Shown: one piece after another, positions 47,678-58,646 of the stretch
Position numbering within the stretch: the stretch's first letter is position 1
Layout: each line of letters starts with the position of its first letter
Origin: Bactericera cockerelli
Taxonomy: Eukaryota; Arthropoda; Insecta; Hemiptera; Triozidae
Length of the DNA stretch: 64,000 nt
NCBI GenBank assembly: GCA_024516035.1
Contig: CM044956.1
Location: forward strand, 29,186,410 to 29,250,409
Direction of reading: 5' to 3'
The notes under the pieces: model-generated
Told to the model about the DNA's origin: nothing
The model's database searches: none
The model's input: only the letters and a program-made list of their open reading frames with translations
Made by a program: the position numbers and the translations under genes

Positions 47678-48983
47678 GCCGTATTTTTCTTTCTAACTAA
47701 AGGGGATGCAACTGGAATAAAATGAACAAACTGGAAGCAAGTCATTTTTCTTTTGGTTAACCAAAATGTTTGGCTAACCAAAATGGAAGTAGAAAATTCT
47801 TGCTTCCACTTCTATTATAGGTTAAGTCCATTATTTATCTTTATAAGTACCGAAACGCATTTTTCTTTCATGAATGTGGTGAAGTTCACCCTGGAATAAA
47901 ATGAAAATATTTGGAAATATCGAACCTGGAATTTTTTTTATCCAAAAGAAAAATACCCCTAATCACTTGCACCTATTTTCTATTGGCTCTATCGAAAGAG
48001 TTCATCGTAAAGATTTCCATGGTATTTTTTTTCCAAGCCCTACTTGGAACAGTGGAAATTTTAAAATCCTTTACTTTAGCGTCACACGTACTCAATAATC
48101 GAAAGTAAAAAAAGCAATATAGAGATCCCTTTGATAAAAATACTTTAGCCCATACGTATGGCACAGAATTTAGATCTCACTTTTAGATAACACATTAACT
48201 TTGTGCAGGTCTCACAGTCCATTTTAAAATTATATAAAATTCAATTAATGTGTTTGATAGATCTAATCCTACCGGCGCGGCGGCGCCACGCCCTGGCTGC
48301 CTGGCTCCTGAGTCGGAGTCGGACAGATACCAACACTTTTTCATTTTACAATCGCTTACTAGCATACCGAAGTAACTTCCAGAAAATTGATGGAATATAT
48401 TTTTCTTCTATCATATATGGCTTCAATAGCATGGTTATAACCAGGTGTTTTACCCTCCATTCGCTGGATTCTCACAAAAACCACTTTCAGCTTTATGATA
48501 GTCCATAGGGCGCTGAATTTAATATTAAAATATTTGCATCTATTCGTGGGACACCCTGTAGAATTAGCCATCCACTATTTTTTTCCATTTGCAAGTGACC
48601 CATTTACAATTTTACACCTCGAGGTGTTCTAGCGAGGATGAAAGAGACTAAAATAGAGGGCTGAGAGACATGTTTTTCTTTTTAATAAAAATTCCAGGTT
48701 CGGTATTTCCAAAAATTTCCATTTTCTTCCAAGCTTAGCTTTATTAAAGATAAATGTGTTTCGGTTCTTTTAAAGATAAACAATGGAAAAATGAAAACTT
48801 AACCAATAACAGATGTGGAAGCAATAATTCTATAAATCCATTTTGGTTAACCAAACTGGAAGAAGAGTTTTCCTCTTCCAAAGAAAAATGACTATTTTCC
48901 AGTTCTTCCATTTTATTCCACTTTGGTTAGAAAGAAAAATACGGCTCATTTGAATTCACTTTGGTCAGAAAGAAAAATACGGC
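47678..48983. mobile_element. ~1.3-kb inverted-repeat element
   Basis: The outer ends are GCCGTATTTTTCTTTCTAAC and the complement of GGCCGTATTTTTCTTTCTGA. The arms (47678-47960 and 48690-48983) match through 'ttttggttaaccaaa', 'cgaacctggaatttttttt' and 'ggaataaaatg'. The right end carries a duplicated terminal motif (second copy near 48943). It is non-coding, and the class is unknown. Confidence 0.75.
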
Positions 48984-49305
48984 CATGATAAGAAATGATA
49001 AGAATATTTTGAAAATAGGTACTAAACTTCAAAACTTGTGTATATTAATATATTTTTTTTAAAAAGCAAGCTTTTCTTACATTTTATCACTGAGATCATA
49101 TAATCTCAGTGCATTTTGTGCAGCTGCTTACTCTCCTGGACTTATTAGAAGGTATATCATAAATATCATACATTCTGTAAAAGTACCAGTATTTTTGCTG
49201 TAAAACATTTACTACTGGTTTAATGTCCAAATTCATCATGTCTCCTTTGAAATAATTATGCTCCATTTCATGAGATGCACAGCTTGCCTTGCACTGCTTG
49301 TGTGC

Positions 49306-49353
49306 TCATGTGCTGTGCTGGTTGTGCAATTTCACAACCAGCACAGCACATGA
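49306..49353. repeat. Perfect 21-bp inverted repeat, 6-nt loop
   Basis: TCATGTGCTGTGCTGGTTGTG at 49306-49326 is exactly complementary to 49333-49353, with loop CAATTT. It lies between the PSS and ASCC1 genes. A hairpin RNA or cruciform is possible. It is shorter than usual miRNA precursors. Confidence 0.9.
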
Positions 49354-49514
49354 TTACTTTTCTGTGATTTTTTTTTCAGGAGGTGGTAAAATTTGTAGAT
49401 GAACACTAGATTTTACCATAGTGAACAGTGTGGTCACTGAGATGCGGACAGCAGTGCATCATCCCCACTAAAAGCCACCTCTCCCCCTAAACATAATAAT
49501 ATTAATAATGTAAG

Positions 49515-49830
49515 TAGTCACTGTGGCAGAGCGAGTTAGCGCACTAGGCATTGCACACATGGTGACCTGGGTTCAATTCCCAGCGGGGAAGGATTTTTTC
49601 TGCTCTGTACTTGGATGTTCGGGGTCCACTCATACCTCGTGAGGAAAAATGAGTAGTTACTTGTATGAGTAACGACCAGTGGCAGCATTAACAGAGTAAA
49701 AAGAAATTAATATAATAGAATAATTCGAAATGTAAAGGAGGCTCTTAGTAATGCTGCGCTACCCACAAAAATTGTGAAGAGGCCTTGTGCTTCACCACAA
49801 AGAAATTCGTACAATACAATACAATATTAA
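49515..49830 (+). mobile_element. tRNA-type SINE B, full length
   Basis: Head TCACTGTGGCAGAGCGAGTT has A box and B box (GGGTTCAATTCCC). The body contains GGGTCCACTCATACCTCGTG and GAGGCCTTGTGCTTCACCAC, and the tail is a run of 'acaat' repeats. This is the best-preserved copy of the family. Confidence 0.85.
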
Positions 49831-50160
49831 TAATGTATGATCCCAGAAAAAAAAGCACTTGCAACTCAATGCTCACTTTTTGAAACATTGGTGTAGATGA
49901 GGAGTGTGTCATGGTATTTTTCCTGAACGTGCTGAAGCAAATCAGATTTTAATTTTGCTGGTGGGACTTCTTTATACACAAACAATAATAAAAAATTTCA
50001 GGGTCAATTATTTTATAAGTATGAGCCATGAATCAGGTCACTAAATAGAATTAATTATGTAATTTGTGTGACTCTTAATATTTTTTTCCCTTTGTAACAT
50101 AATATTACAAATAAATATATTCAATTCAATTCAATATTTTTCTTTCATTCAGGTTTTTAA

Positions 50161-51597
50161 ATGACTGGTTACTTGGGAGTATGTGCTCAGAGAACAAAAC
50201 ATCTCTTTGACTATGATGTTGTTAACCCCAAGGTAGAAATTGTTGATGGTAGACGTTACCGTGTGAATCCATCATGGCCTTCTACCTATGAAGATAAAAT
50301 AGAAGAAGGTAAAGCAAAGAGGGGCAATTATGATGAGGGATGTCCTGATGGTAGTCAACCATACGAAGAAGATGATGGAGGTTTGAGTGAGGATGAAGAA
50401 TTGGAAACCTACCTAGGTAATGTTATTTTTCTCTCACATCTTTATATTCCAAATATATTTATCTCAATAATACATGGCAGCAAAAAAGCAAGAAGGGAAT
50501 TTATCAGGAAAGAAAGCATTTTTTAACACAGAACATTATGATTATTTATTGTCTTGATACTTCTAGTAGTACTTCCATTAAGATTTATTGTCTTACTATT
50601 ATTATTTGTAAATTAAACCTCACAGGTATTTTTCATTGTGTATTTCAGTAGAGTAAATTTGTAGATTACACAATAAACAGATTGCACTAACACAAAAAAG
50701 TATTGATTGACACGTAGTAACTTCCTTACAAAAATTCAATTTATAAATTCTAAATAATCTTCAAATGTATAGAGTACATCAGGGAGTCATGACAAATAAT
50801 AAAATATAATCCTGATTGATAAAAGAAAATTAGTAGATCACCTACATTTATTGCAATAACTAAAATTTATATTTTCTATAATCATAATTAATGATATCAA
50901 AAAGTATTATGTTCCTTTTCCAGGCAAGGATGGACTGTACAAGTATGAGTGTCATATACCCAAATCATTTTACCCATTTATTATTGGTGTAAAGGGATCA
51001 ACCAAGAGAAGAATTGAGTCAGAAACAAATACTCAGCTAAGCATACCCAGAAAAAATCAAACAGGTATATTTTGCATGCAATAAACTTATTCTTTTTGTT
51101 CTTGAAATTAGGAAAAACCTCATACAGATTTGGAAAAGCACCATGCCACGTCTATATCTTTATCTAACAAGGAAAAATATTCAGCATTTGTCTTGTTTTG
51201 GAAATACTATGGTGATTCTCAATAATAAAAAAGACTACAAAGCAAAAAAATAGCTGAGTATGTTAGATTTTATGAGTAGAAATGCAACAAAGAGTAATGG
51301 AGTGCTAAAGAGTAATGGAGTGCTAAATGAATTCAATTAGAGTTGTTCAGAGCCAGCGTCGATGGCATGTTGAATACACCGGTTCCCTTCAGAACACCGA
51401 AGTTAAGCGACATCCAGCGAGGTTAAGACTTGGATGGGTGACCATTCAAATTCTAATTCTCGTGACGCTGGCTTTTCCCGGCCCCACTCAGGCTGGGTGA
51501 GGTCAATGTGAGTAGCAGGTTTGTGAGTTTCCTGCGAATGGAGGGTAAAACCCCCGTCGTGATATGACCATGGCAGTTGAAAGCGACGTTAAACCCC

Positions 51598-51638
<41 letters not shown>

Positions 51639-54600
51639 TTGTTCAATGTTCAATGGATATAAATTATTAACCAAACGCAGTGAGGTTTTGTGTTTAACTT
51701 GGGTATTGGATGATTTGTTGTCTGTCTGTCTGTTCCACAATAATTCCCAACCTAATAATCTAAATTTGTTGAAATTTAGTACACATGTTTTTTGGGGTCC
51801 TAAAATTTGCATGGGTAGGTAATGGACGGAAGAAAATGCCCAAGGCATTATCACCACCTTTCATTAAACTTTGTTCATCCTTCATTAACTATACCTTTTC
51901 ACTGCACCTGTATATAAAAAATTGTGAATAAAGATTGATCAAAAAATTGTTGAATAATGTTTATGATATTGCTGGAAATGAAATCAGGATATAAATGAAA
52001 TACTGGTAGTTTGTTTAGCCCATAAATGAAATCTATAAAAATATAGCTTATTTATGTGGATGTAATTCCATGGGTAGTTTGTTTGTAGTTTCTTAGTACA
52101 AGGGCTTCAAAACATGGTTTGATACTTACTTGGATATGTAGCCATAAATTATACTCTGTTTTCCAGCCAACATTGTTATCAGCAGCTACAGCGAGAGAGC
52201 TATTGCTTCTGCCAAGAGACGTCTAGACCTGCTGCTGGTGTTTGCTAGAAAGAAGATCCCTTACACTCACTTGTTGTCTATTCCTATGAATGTGCCCAAC
52301 ATACAGGAAACCTTTGCTAACTTCAAGGTGAGTGAATAACTTGTGGCATACACTAGAAAGTTGTTTTAATAAAATCAATCGGTAATCGCGAGGAATTTCA
52401 AGCTCTAGGACAAAATCTGTTATAAAATTGCTTCTTAAAAAAGTAATAAGAAAAGGCAAGGAAATTGACAATATACATAAAATGAAAAAGAAAATTAAGT
52501 AATATTTATTAGAAGACAATGAAATATTAAACAAGACGAAAAGACATGACAAAAAAAAAGAAAAGAAAAAATAATGGAAACAGAAGAAATAGTTATTGTA
52601 ACAAGATATATGTATATAGAAAAAGAAACGTTAATGAAAAGTACAACAGTACTTGTAAAGAAGCAAGAGGAAGAACATCATTAATATTTACAGAATTGAA
52701 AAATTTCCGTCCCGTTTAAAAGTTACAAGGGGTGGTCACCTTTTCAGAAACATACTGTATGTCCTAACATTTTGTATGAAAAATTCGTACAAAAGTTCTT
52801 TTTATTTTCAACTAGCGGGTTACACCCGCCGCTTCGCCAGCCCATCAAACACACACAACGCACACACATCACACCATACACACATCCAACCCCCACACCC
52901 ACACATCAAACCACACACACACACACCACCACACACACACACACACACCACCACACACACACCCATCCACACACACACCCATCCACACACACACCCATCC
53001 ACACACACAGCCATCGACACACACAACAACACATCCACACACACACACACCGACACACACCCATCCACACACACACACACACACACATACACCCATCCAC
53101 ACACACACACCCATCCACACACACACACACCCATCCACACACACCCACACACACACACAAAATGTCATTTAGGTTTGAAAAAAAACCTGACTTTTTTTTG
53201 TCGCCCATCTATTTTCTGTTCTTCCCCGGCGTAGCTCAAGAATGGCTCATCAGAATTTTGCGATCAATATGTCAAATAAAAGCCTGAACCCTTGCCTAAA
53301 ACTTTTTCGCTTTAAGTTGGTAGGTCGTCACTTCAAATTTCGAGAAAAAATGTCATTTAGGTAAAAAAACGTGAATATTTTACCTGTTACCCATCCATTT
53401 TTTTACCTTACCCGGCGTAGCTCAAGAACGGCTCATCAGAAATTCGCGATCGATGTGTCAATTGAAAGCTCAAACCCTTGCCTAAAAGTTTCTCGCTTTG
53501 AGTTGATAGGTCGTCGCGACAAATTTCGAGAAAAAATGTCATTTATGTCAAAAAACGTGATTTTTTTTTGCGTCACCCATCCATTTTTATCCTTACTCAT
53601 TGTAGCTTAACCTCAGGGAGATATAATCTAGCCTAGAAGAATTTCCTGATCCAAAGGGACCTATGTGCAAAATTTCAGGTTTCTCGGTCAAACGGTGTGG
53701 ATTTGTATAAAGAACATACATACATACATACACACATACAGACAGCTTTCTTTTATAGATATAGATTAAACTATTCTATCATTGTTATTATTATTATTAA
53801 CATTCCATATTCTCCACTTGTTGTGCAGGCTACTGTTATGTCAGATTTCTCTCACTGCCGCGGCATAGACGAATCTCTGTTTCAAGAGCCTGGTAGACTT
53901 CACATTACCATGGGCATGCTCATGTTGGCAGACAGTGTGGAGAGGGAGCAAGCTGTGGACATGCTACAAAAGTGTGGCAATGATGTTATTCTGTAAGTAG
54001 AATTAAAGTTAAAATGTACCCTAATATAAGGGAAACCTAATTTGTAATATCAAAATATAACCCACCAAATTCTTTGAACACTATTACTCCATGGTAAACT
54101 ATTTTAAATTGTTGAGAAAAAAATCCACATCTCACGAGATTTGAACTCACACCTTACTATTTTACAAGTTGAAGTTTACATAAGAGTGCAGCAACTACCA
54201 GTTGTAAGATTTATTTTCAATTACTTGAAATTATCAGGATGAAAAAATACCAAGGTATTTTGAAATTTCCAAGAGATCGACAAGAATCATCAACGCTTCG
54301 TCGAATATATTGAAACTTACAAACTCTCCTTTCAGTCCCATCCTGAGATCACAACGAATCAAGATCAAACTGAGAGGATTGGAAATAATGAATGATGATC
54401 CGGCGGAAGTAGATATCCTGTACGCCAAGGTAGAGGACGACTCAGGACTTGTTCAGAAGCTATGTGACGATGTGAGTATAATAATTAAATATTACACGAC
54501 TATCCCCCCGAAAATCGACCAAATTGGTCATTGGTCAAATGACCAAACATAAAAAAGGAAAAAAACAATAGTAATGTTCTGTAATTTTTATTTATTCATT

Positions 54601-55768
54601 TATATTTATTTTCGTTTATTGTATTTTAATGTATTGTACTGACCATTGGAATGCCTTCGTGGCGAAAATACCAAATAAAAGTTATTCTTATTCTTATCTT
54701 AATCTGTTCCAATTCCGTGACTGGTGGCTATATAAATTTTTCAAAAAAAAAAAAAAATGTTTATGATATGGGAATTCATTATTATTATTATTTTTTTTTT
54801 TTGGGTTTAACGTCGCTTTGAACTGTATGCCCGTATCACGACGGGTGTGTTACCCTCCATTCGCAGGAAACTCAAAAACCTGCTACCCACATAAACCTCA
54901 CCCAGTCTGGGTTGGGCCGAAATGCCAGCATCACGAAGTCTTCATCTCACTGGACATTGCTTAACTTCGGTAATCCTACGAAAACCGTTTCATTCAACGC
55001 GCCATCGACGCGACGTCTGGCTATGGGAATTCAATACAAGATATACGCATTCAATACAAGATATACGTATAGGGGTTACTTTGAATTCTGAGTTCAGTAT
55101 GAGATTGTAGCCAGCCTTCTTGGCGTAACGGTTGTGACTTCTGCCCGTAGTCCAGAGATAATACTGAGTTCGATTCCGGTTGGGACAAACTCTTCGAACA
55201 AAAATTTCCGTTCCCTCCGAACACGTGAGGCTGGAAATTCCAGCCTTACCTAGACTGGGTGAGCTTAATGTGGGTAGCTGGTACGATTCCCAGCGAATGG
55301 AGGGTAAAACCCCCGTCCTGACTATCTCAAATCAGGACATTAAAACCAAATATAATCAACTGGTCACAATAGATCTAATAGAGGTCGGTGTGACAATAAT
55401 AAATTATTATTGATGTTTCCTTGTAGAACTCCAACCTGTTAATATGTTTTCTTGTTTAAGAACAATCAAGATGAGTTCTCTTTCCTCCCCAGGTGGTGAA
55501 CTACTTCATCCGCCACCATCTAATGAGCAAGGCATACCAAAAGTACGACACTGTGAAGTTACACGTCACCCTAATGAACACAAAGTACCGCGTGCGGCAC
55601 CAGCCCCCTGACGAAAGCAAGAGAGAAACATTCAACGCGAGGGATATTCTGGACTCACTGGGGGACTTTGAGTTTGGGGACACATTTGTGTACTGTGTGC
55701 ATTTGTCCCAGCGACATACCAGTGACCTGGACGGCTATTTCAAACCTTCGGCCGTGATAAGCCTGTGA
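50161..55768 (+). CDS. ASCC1: Activating signal cointegrator 1 complex subunit 1, six exons
   Basis: ASCC1 belongs to the nuclear ASC-1 complex (with ASCC2 and ASCC3), linked to transcription coactivation, alkylation repair and ribosome quality control. Coding exons are 50161-50416, 50924-51064, 52167-52327, 53829-53992, 54336-54471 and 55493-55768. All junctions are GT-AG with consistent phase, giving 377 residues, near the human length. An acidic N-terminal part (residues 1-85) is followed by a KH domain with the GVKG loop at 107-110. The rest is an AKAP7-like 2H phosphoesterase fold with both HxT motifs intact, LHIT (211-213) and LHVT (310-312). [17 protein letters not shown] is a strong family signature. 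The ATG exon starts at 50153 after a TTTCATTCAG acceptor, so a leader exon lies upstream. Introns carry SINEs and a CA-repeat element. Confidence 0.94.
51352..51635 (+). mobile_element. 5S-derived SINE, complete, with 11-bp target duplication
   Basis: AGAGTTGTTCA occurs at 51339-51349 and 51635-51645. The head begins GCCAGCGTCGATGGCATGTT. It keeps the 5S box A region (GAAGTTAAGCGACATCCAGC) and intermediate element plus box C (GACTTGGATGGGTGACC). The central domain (CAGGCTGGGTGAGGTCAATG) and tail to GACGTTAAACCCC follow, with a poly(A) of 33. It is inserted in ASCC1 intron 2. This copy best proves the 5S origin. Confidence 0.92.
52811..53766 (+). repeat. Composite repeat with (CA)-rich tract in ASCC1 intron 3
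   Basis: The region starts ACTAGCGGGTTACACCCGCC. It contains a CA/CCATCCA minisatellite (52848-53159) and about 2.5 units of the ~186-bp repeat (53165-53600). It ends with 'acatac' repeats and CTTTTATAGATATAGATTA. Similar ACTAGC...CCGC starts occur at 56380-56540, so this is probably a dispersed transposon with an internal satellite. Open frames through the CA tract on both strands are artefacts. Confidence 0.75.
54789..55012 (-). mobile_element. 5S-derived SINE in ASCC1 intron 5
   Basis: Poly(T) followed by GGGTTTAACGTCGCTTTGAA (tail), ACCTCACCCAGTCTGGGTTG (central domain) and the head ending GCGCCATCGACGC lie on the minus strand. Confidence 0.82.
55110..55390 (+). mobile_element. tRNA-type SINE A in ASCC1 intron 5
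   Basis: Head GCCAGCCTTCTTGGCGTAAC has B box GAGTTCGATTCCGG. The shared central domain (CTAGACTGGGTGAGCTTAAT, GAATGGAGGGTAAAACCCCC) and tail ATCAGGACATTAAAACCAAA follow. It sits about 100 bp upstream of the last-exon acceptor. Confidence 0.83.
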
Positions 55769-55881
55769 TAAAGGAAATGTTTTTTTTTTGTTTTTTGTTA
55801 AGATAAAATAATTTGTATAAATACATTATTGATTTTTTAAATAATTTGTAACGTCTTTGCAATTCTTTCAGAAAGTCAGTT

Positions 55882-55887
55882 AATAAA
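55882..55887 (+). terminator. Poly(A) signal of ASCC1
   Basis: AATAAA lies 114 bases past the ASCC1 stop codon, followed by AT/GT-rich sequence. Confidence 0.65.
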
Positions 55888-56125
55888 GAAAAGAAATGTG
55901 TTTTAAAATGCACTTGTTAATATTCCAATTTAGATTTCTATGTGGTCCTTTTTAAATAGTTATGTAGCCTCTACTTTCAAAATCTCCGAATCTCTTTTTC
56001 GCAAAAGGGGAGTGATTTCTGTTTCAGAAACACTCTCCAAATCTCTTTTTCGCAAAAAGGAAGTGATTCTGTTCCAGAAACACTTTCCAAATCCCCGAAC
56101 CTCCTTTTCAGTATAGTCAACGACG

Positions 56126-56300
56126 TCACTGTGGCCGAATGAGTTCACGCGCTATGCATTGTACGCATGATGACCTGGGTTCGATCCCCAGCGGAGCAGG
56201 ATTTTTTGTGCTCTATGTCTGGGGTCCACTCATATACCTCGCGAGGAAAAATGAGTAGCTGTTTTAATGTGAACAACGCGCAGCGACCAATTGCAGAATT
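56126..56300 (+). mobile_element. tRNA-type SINE B, truncated
   Basis: Head TCACTGTGGCCGAATGAGTT has B box GGGTTCGATCCCC. The body runs to ATGAGTAGC, then diverges. Confidence 0.78.
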
Positions 56301-56379
56301 ATAAGCAAAATAAGATAAAATATTCGGATATTAAAGATACGGAAAAAGTTCTATAATTCTGCTATTTCTTTTATAGGCA

Positions 56380-57240
56380 ACTAGCCGCCAACCTGTACTT
56401 CGCCACAGGGTATTTTTATTTATAGGTTTTATACCTAACTAGAAGTTACCCCGTACATTGCAACGGGATATTTTTTAAAGCCAACTAGCCGTCAACCCGT
56501 ACTTGCAACGGTGTATTTTTCACGTTTTATATCTAATTAGCTGTGACCCCATAGTTTCCAGCGAATGGAGGATAAAAACCCCCGTCTCGCATGACCTGGA
56601 TATTGAAAAAAAGTAAAACAAAAGACATGTGTTCACGATTAACATAATTTAGATTATTTTTTATTAATTCTATTCACAACAAAGTTTCAACAAGCCAGTA
56701 GAAAAAATAAATTAATATAAGTCTAACCATAATCTATTAAATAATTTAGTGTTAAATAAAAGTTATTATATGAACTGAATATCTTAAAATCTAATGCATA
56801 AATTATTGCCTCTAATTCATTAAACAGTCCAAACTTTTAAAATATCACAGAATTTACAAAATAAATATTACTTAAGTATACAGTTAATACCTATGACTTC
56901 TAATAAGATGCGGAAACAATATAACTCTATACAAAATTGTCTTTTACTGTATGAGCAAACCATGAGCATTAAATATAAAATTAATCATAATGTTGGCGTA
57001 GGTGGTTACATATTTCCCTTTGAACTGTTGGTGTACCTCTTAATATATAAAACCCATTTAAATTCTCATTCATTCATAATCAATAGTACTCCGAAACGGC
57101 TGAACTAAATGACCTGAAACTTGGCAAAAAGCTTCGATGTGTTATGTAGGGGCGTAAAAAACTCGATATAGGATACCAGAAAAAGTAGGTAACCTCAATG
57201 GCGACAAAGTGCCGGGTTTTAGCTAGTTGTTAATAGTAAA
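56380..57240. repeat. Cluster of ACTAGC-type repeat ends and a 5S-SINE scrap
   Basis: 'caactagccgccaacctgta', 'ctaactagaagttaccccgt' and 'caactagccgtcaacccgta' are successive ends of one dispersed repeat family. 57050-57230 ends with GTGCCGGGTTTTAGCTAGTT in the opposite sense. 56559-56600 contains GTTTCCAGCGAATGGAGGAT, a 5S-SINE central-domain scrap. Confidence 0.6.
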
Positions 57241-58646
57241 AACAGTAAACGTGGATCGTTAAGCCTCTTTCTTTAATTAAATATCAAAAATTAAATTTAT
57301 GATTCAATAACAGAAAAGAGACATTCAAGATTTAAAATTTACAGCCATGATTGAGTGATGGTGAAATTTTAGCGAGGTGAAATTTCAAATTAAACACTCA
57401 TTATTAAAGAAATTTTGGATTTTATACTTTTATATGTAGTGTGTGTAATAATATAGTCTACTCTATAGGCAACTAAATAATAATACTAATTTTGTTTAAA
57501 CAACTGTCAACCCAACAGAGGAGAAATAATTAATAGCCTCATTTAATCTCAAGTTACGAGTATGAGCTATTTTTTGCGTCTTTTTAAAATTTATTATTTG
57601 CCTCTTCTGTTGTAGAGGCAAATAAAATTTTGTAAACCTATCTCCTTAGTGTAATGATTGTGGTCCAGAAGTCGTGAGTTTCAATCTGTACCCTCCTAAC
57701 AACTGTGGAGATTATTTTCACAGCTTACACTAGCACTTAACTTGTTTTTATTTTTAATGAGACTTCATTTAAAAAAAATGTGTAGTAAACAAATTTTCAT
57801 AAAATCAAACAACAACAAAAAAGTGAAAAGATTAGAAAAAGAGTCCAACAATCGGTACACGGATACAAAAGGATTGTAAAAAAATCCATATTATTCAAAT
57901 ACCCATTTCTCAGACTCGCAAAAAAGGTGTAGAAAATTGCATAAATATTACAATATAATGTTTAACACGCTCTTGATCTATCGAAGACTAACTGAGAAAC
58001 AGATTGATCGGCATGACTCAACAAAACTCAGAAGACTAATGAACGAAATTTCTCAGAAGACTAATTAACAAAATACCTTCTCCCATCTCTGAGATACAGA
58101 CAGTACAAGTCAAGTGCTAGGAGTAATATTTTTACCAAGTGTGCCATATATAAACTTTAAAAAAATTAAATAAATAATAATAATAAAATTGGTGAACACA
58201 TTTTACATTCTTCTAATCTCTCCTAATTTCTTGTAACATTACTATTTTTCACTCACTCTCACTTACCTCCTCACTCATTCACTAAAAGCGGGTTTTTTTT
58301 AAATTGAACGAAAAGCCTGAACGAGACCGAACAGTCAGTTCTGGTCAACCAAAATTTGAAGAATAAAAAAAAGTGATTTTTGGAACTCTGGTTTGTTTAA
58401 ATTAAAGATATCGGTGTTTGTTTACATTTTGCATTTGAAATCATCCTCTTCTTCTTCTTCTTACCGAACCAAACGCCACGACCGAACGAACGAGCCGGTC
58501 CACTCTGGTCAGGATTTTTCGGTCCGGTCAAATAAAAAAAAGTGAATTTCAGTGACCAGGTCAGCTTCGGTTTGCTTCGTTCAAAAAAAAAAAAAAAAAA
58601 AAACCGCTTTAACTTTGAACCCGTAATTCACGAACGCGCGTTTCCT
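57241..58646. other. Intergenic, 3' flank of the membrane-protein gene
   Basis: No gene is recognised. A tRNA-like SINE remnant lies at about 57650-57715 (TTAGTGTAATGATTGTGGTC, GAGTTTCAATC). There is a poly(A) run at 58584-58601. Confidence 0.4.

Noticed and set aside
51352..51450. Functional 5S rRNA genes
   Set aside because: Only the head resembles 5S, with many changes, and it is fused to a SINE body and poly(A).
52772..53287. Long open frames rich in His/Thr or Cys/Val over the CA tract
   Set aside because: They are six-frame reads of a CA/GT minisatellite, open on both strands because the repeat lacks stops.
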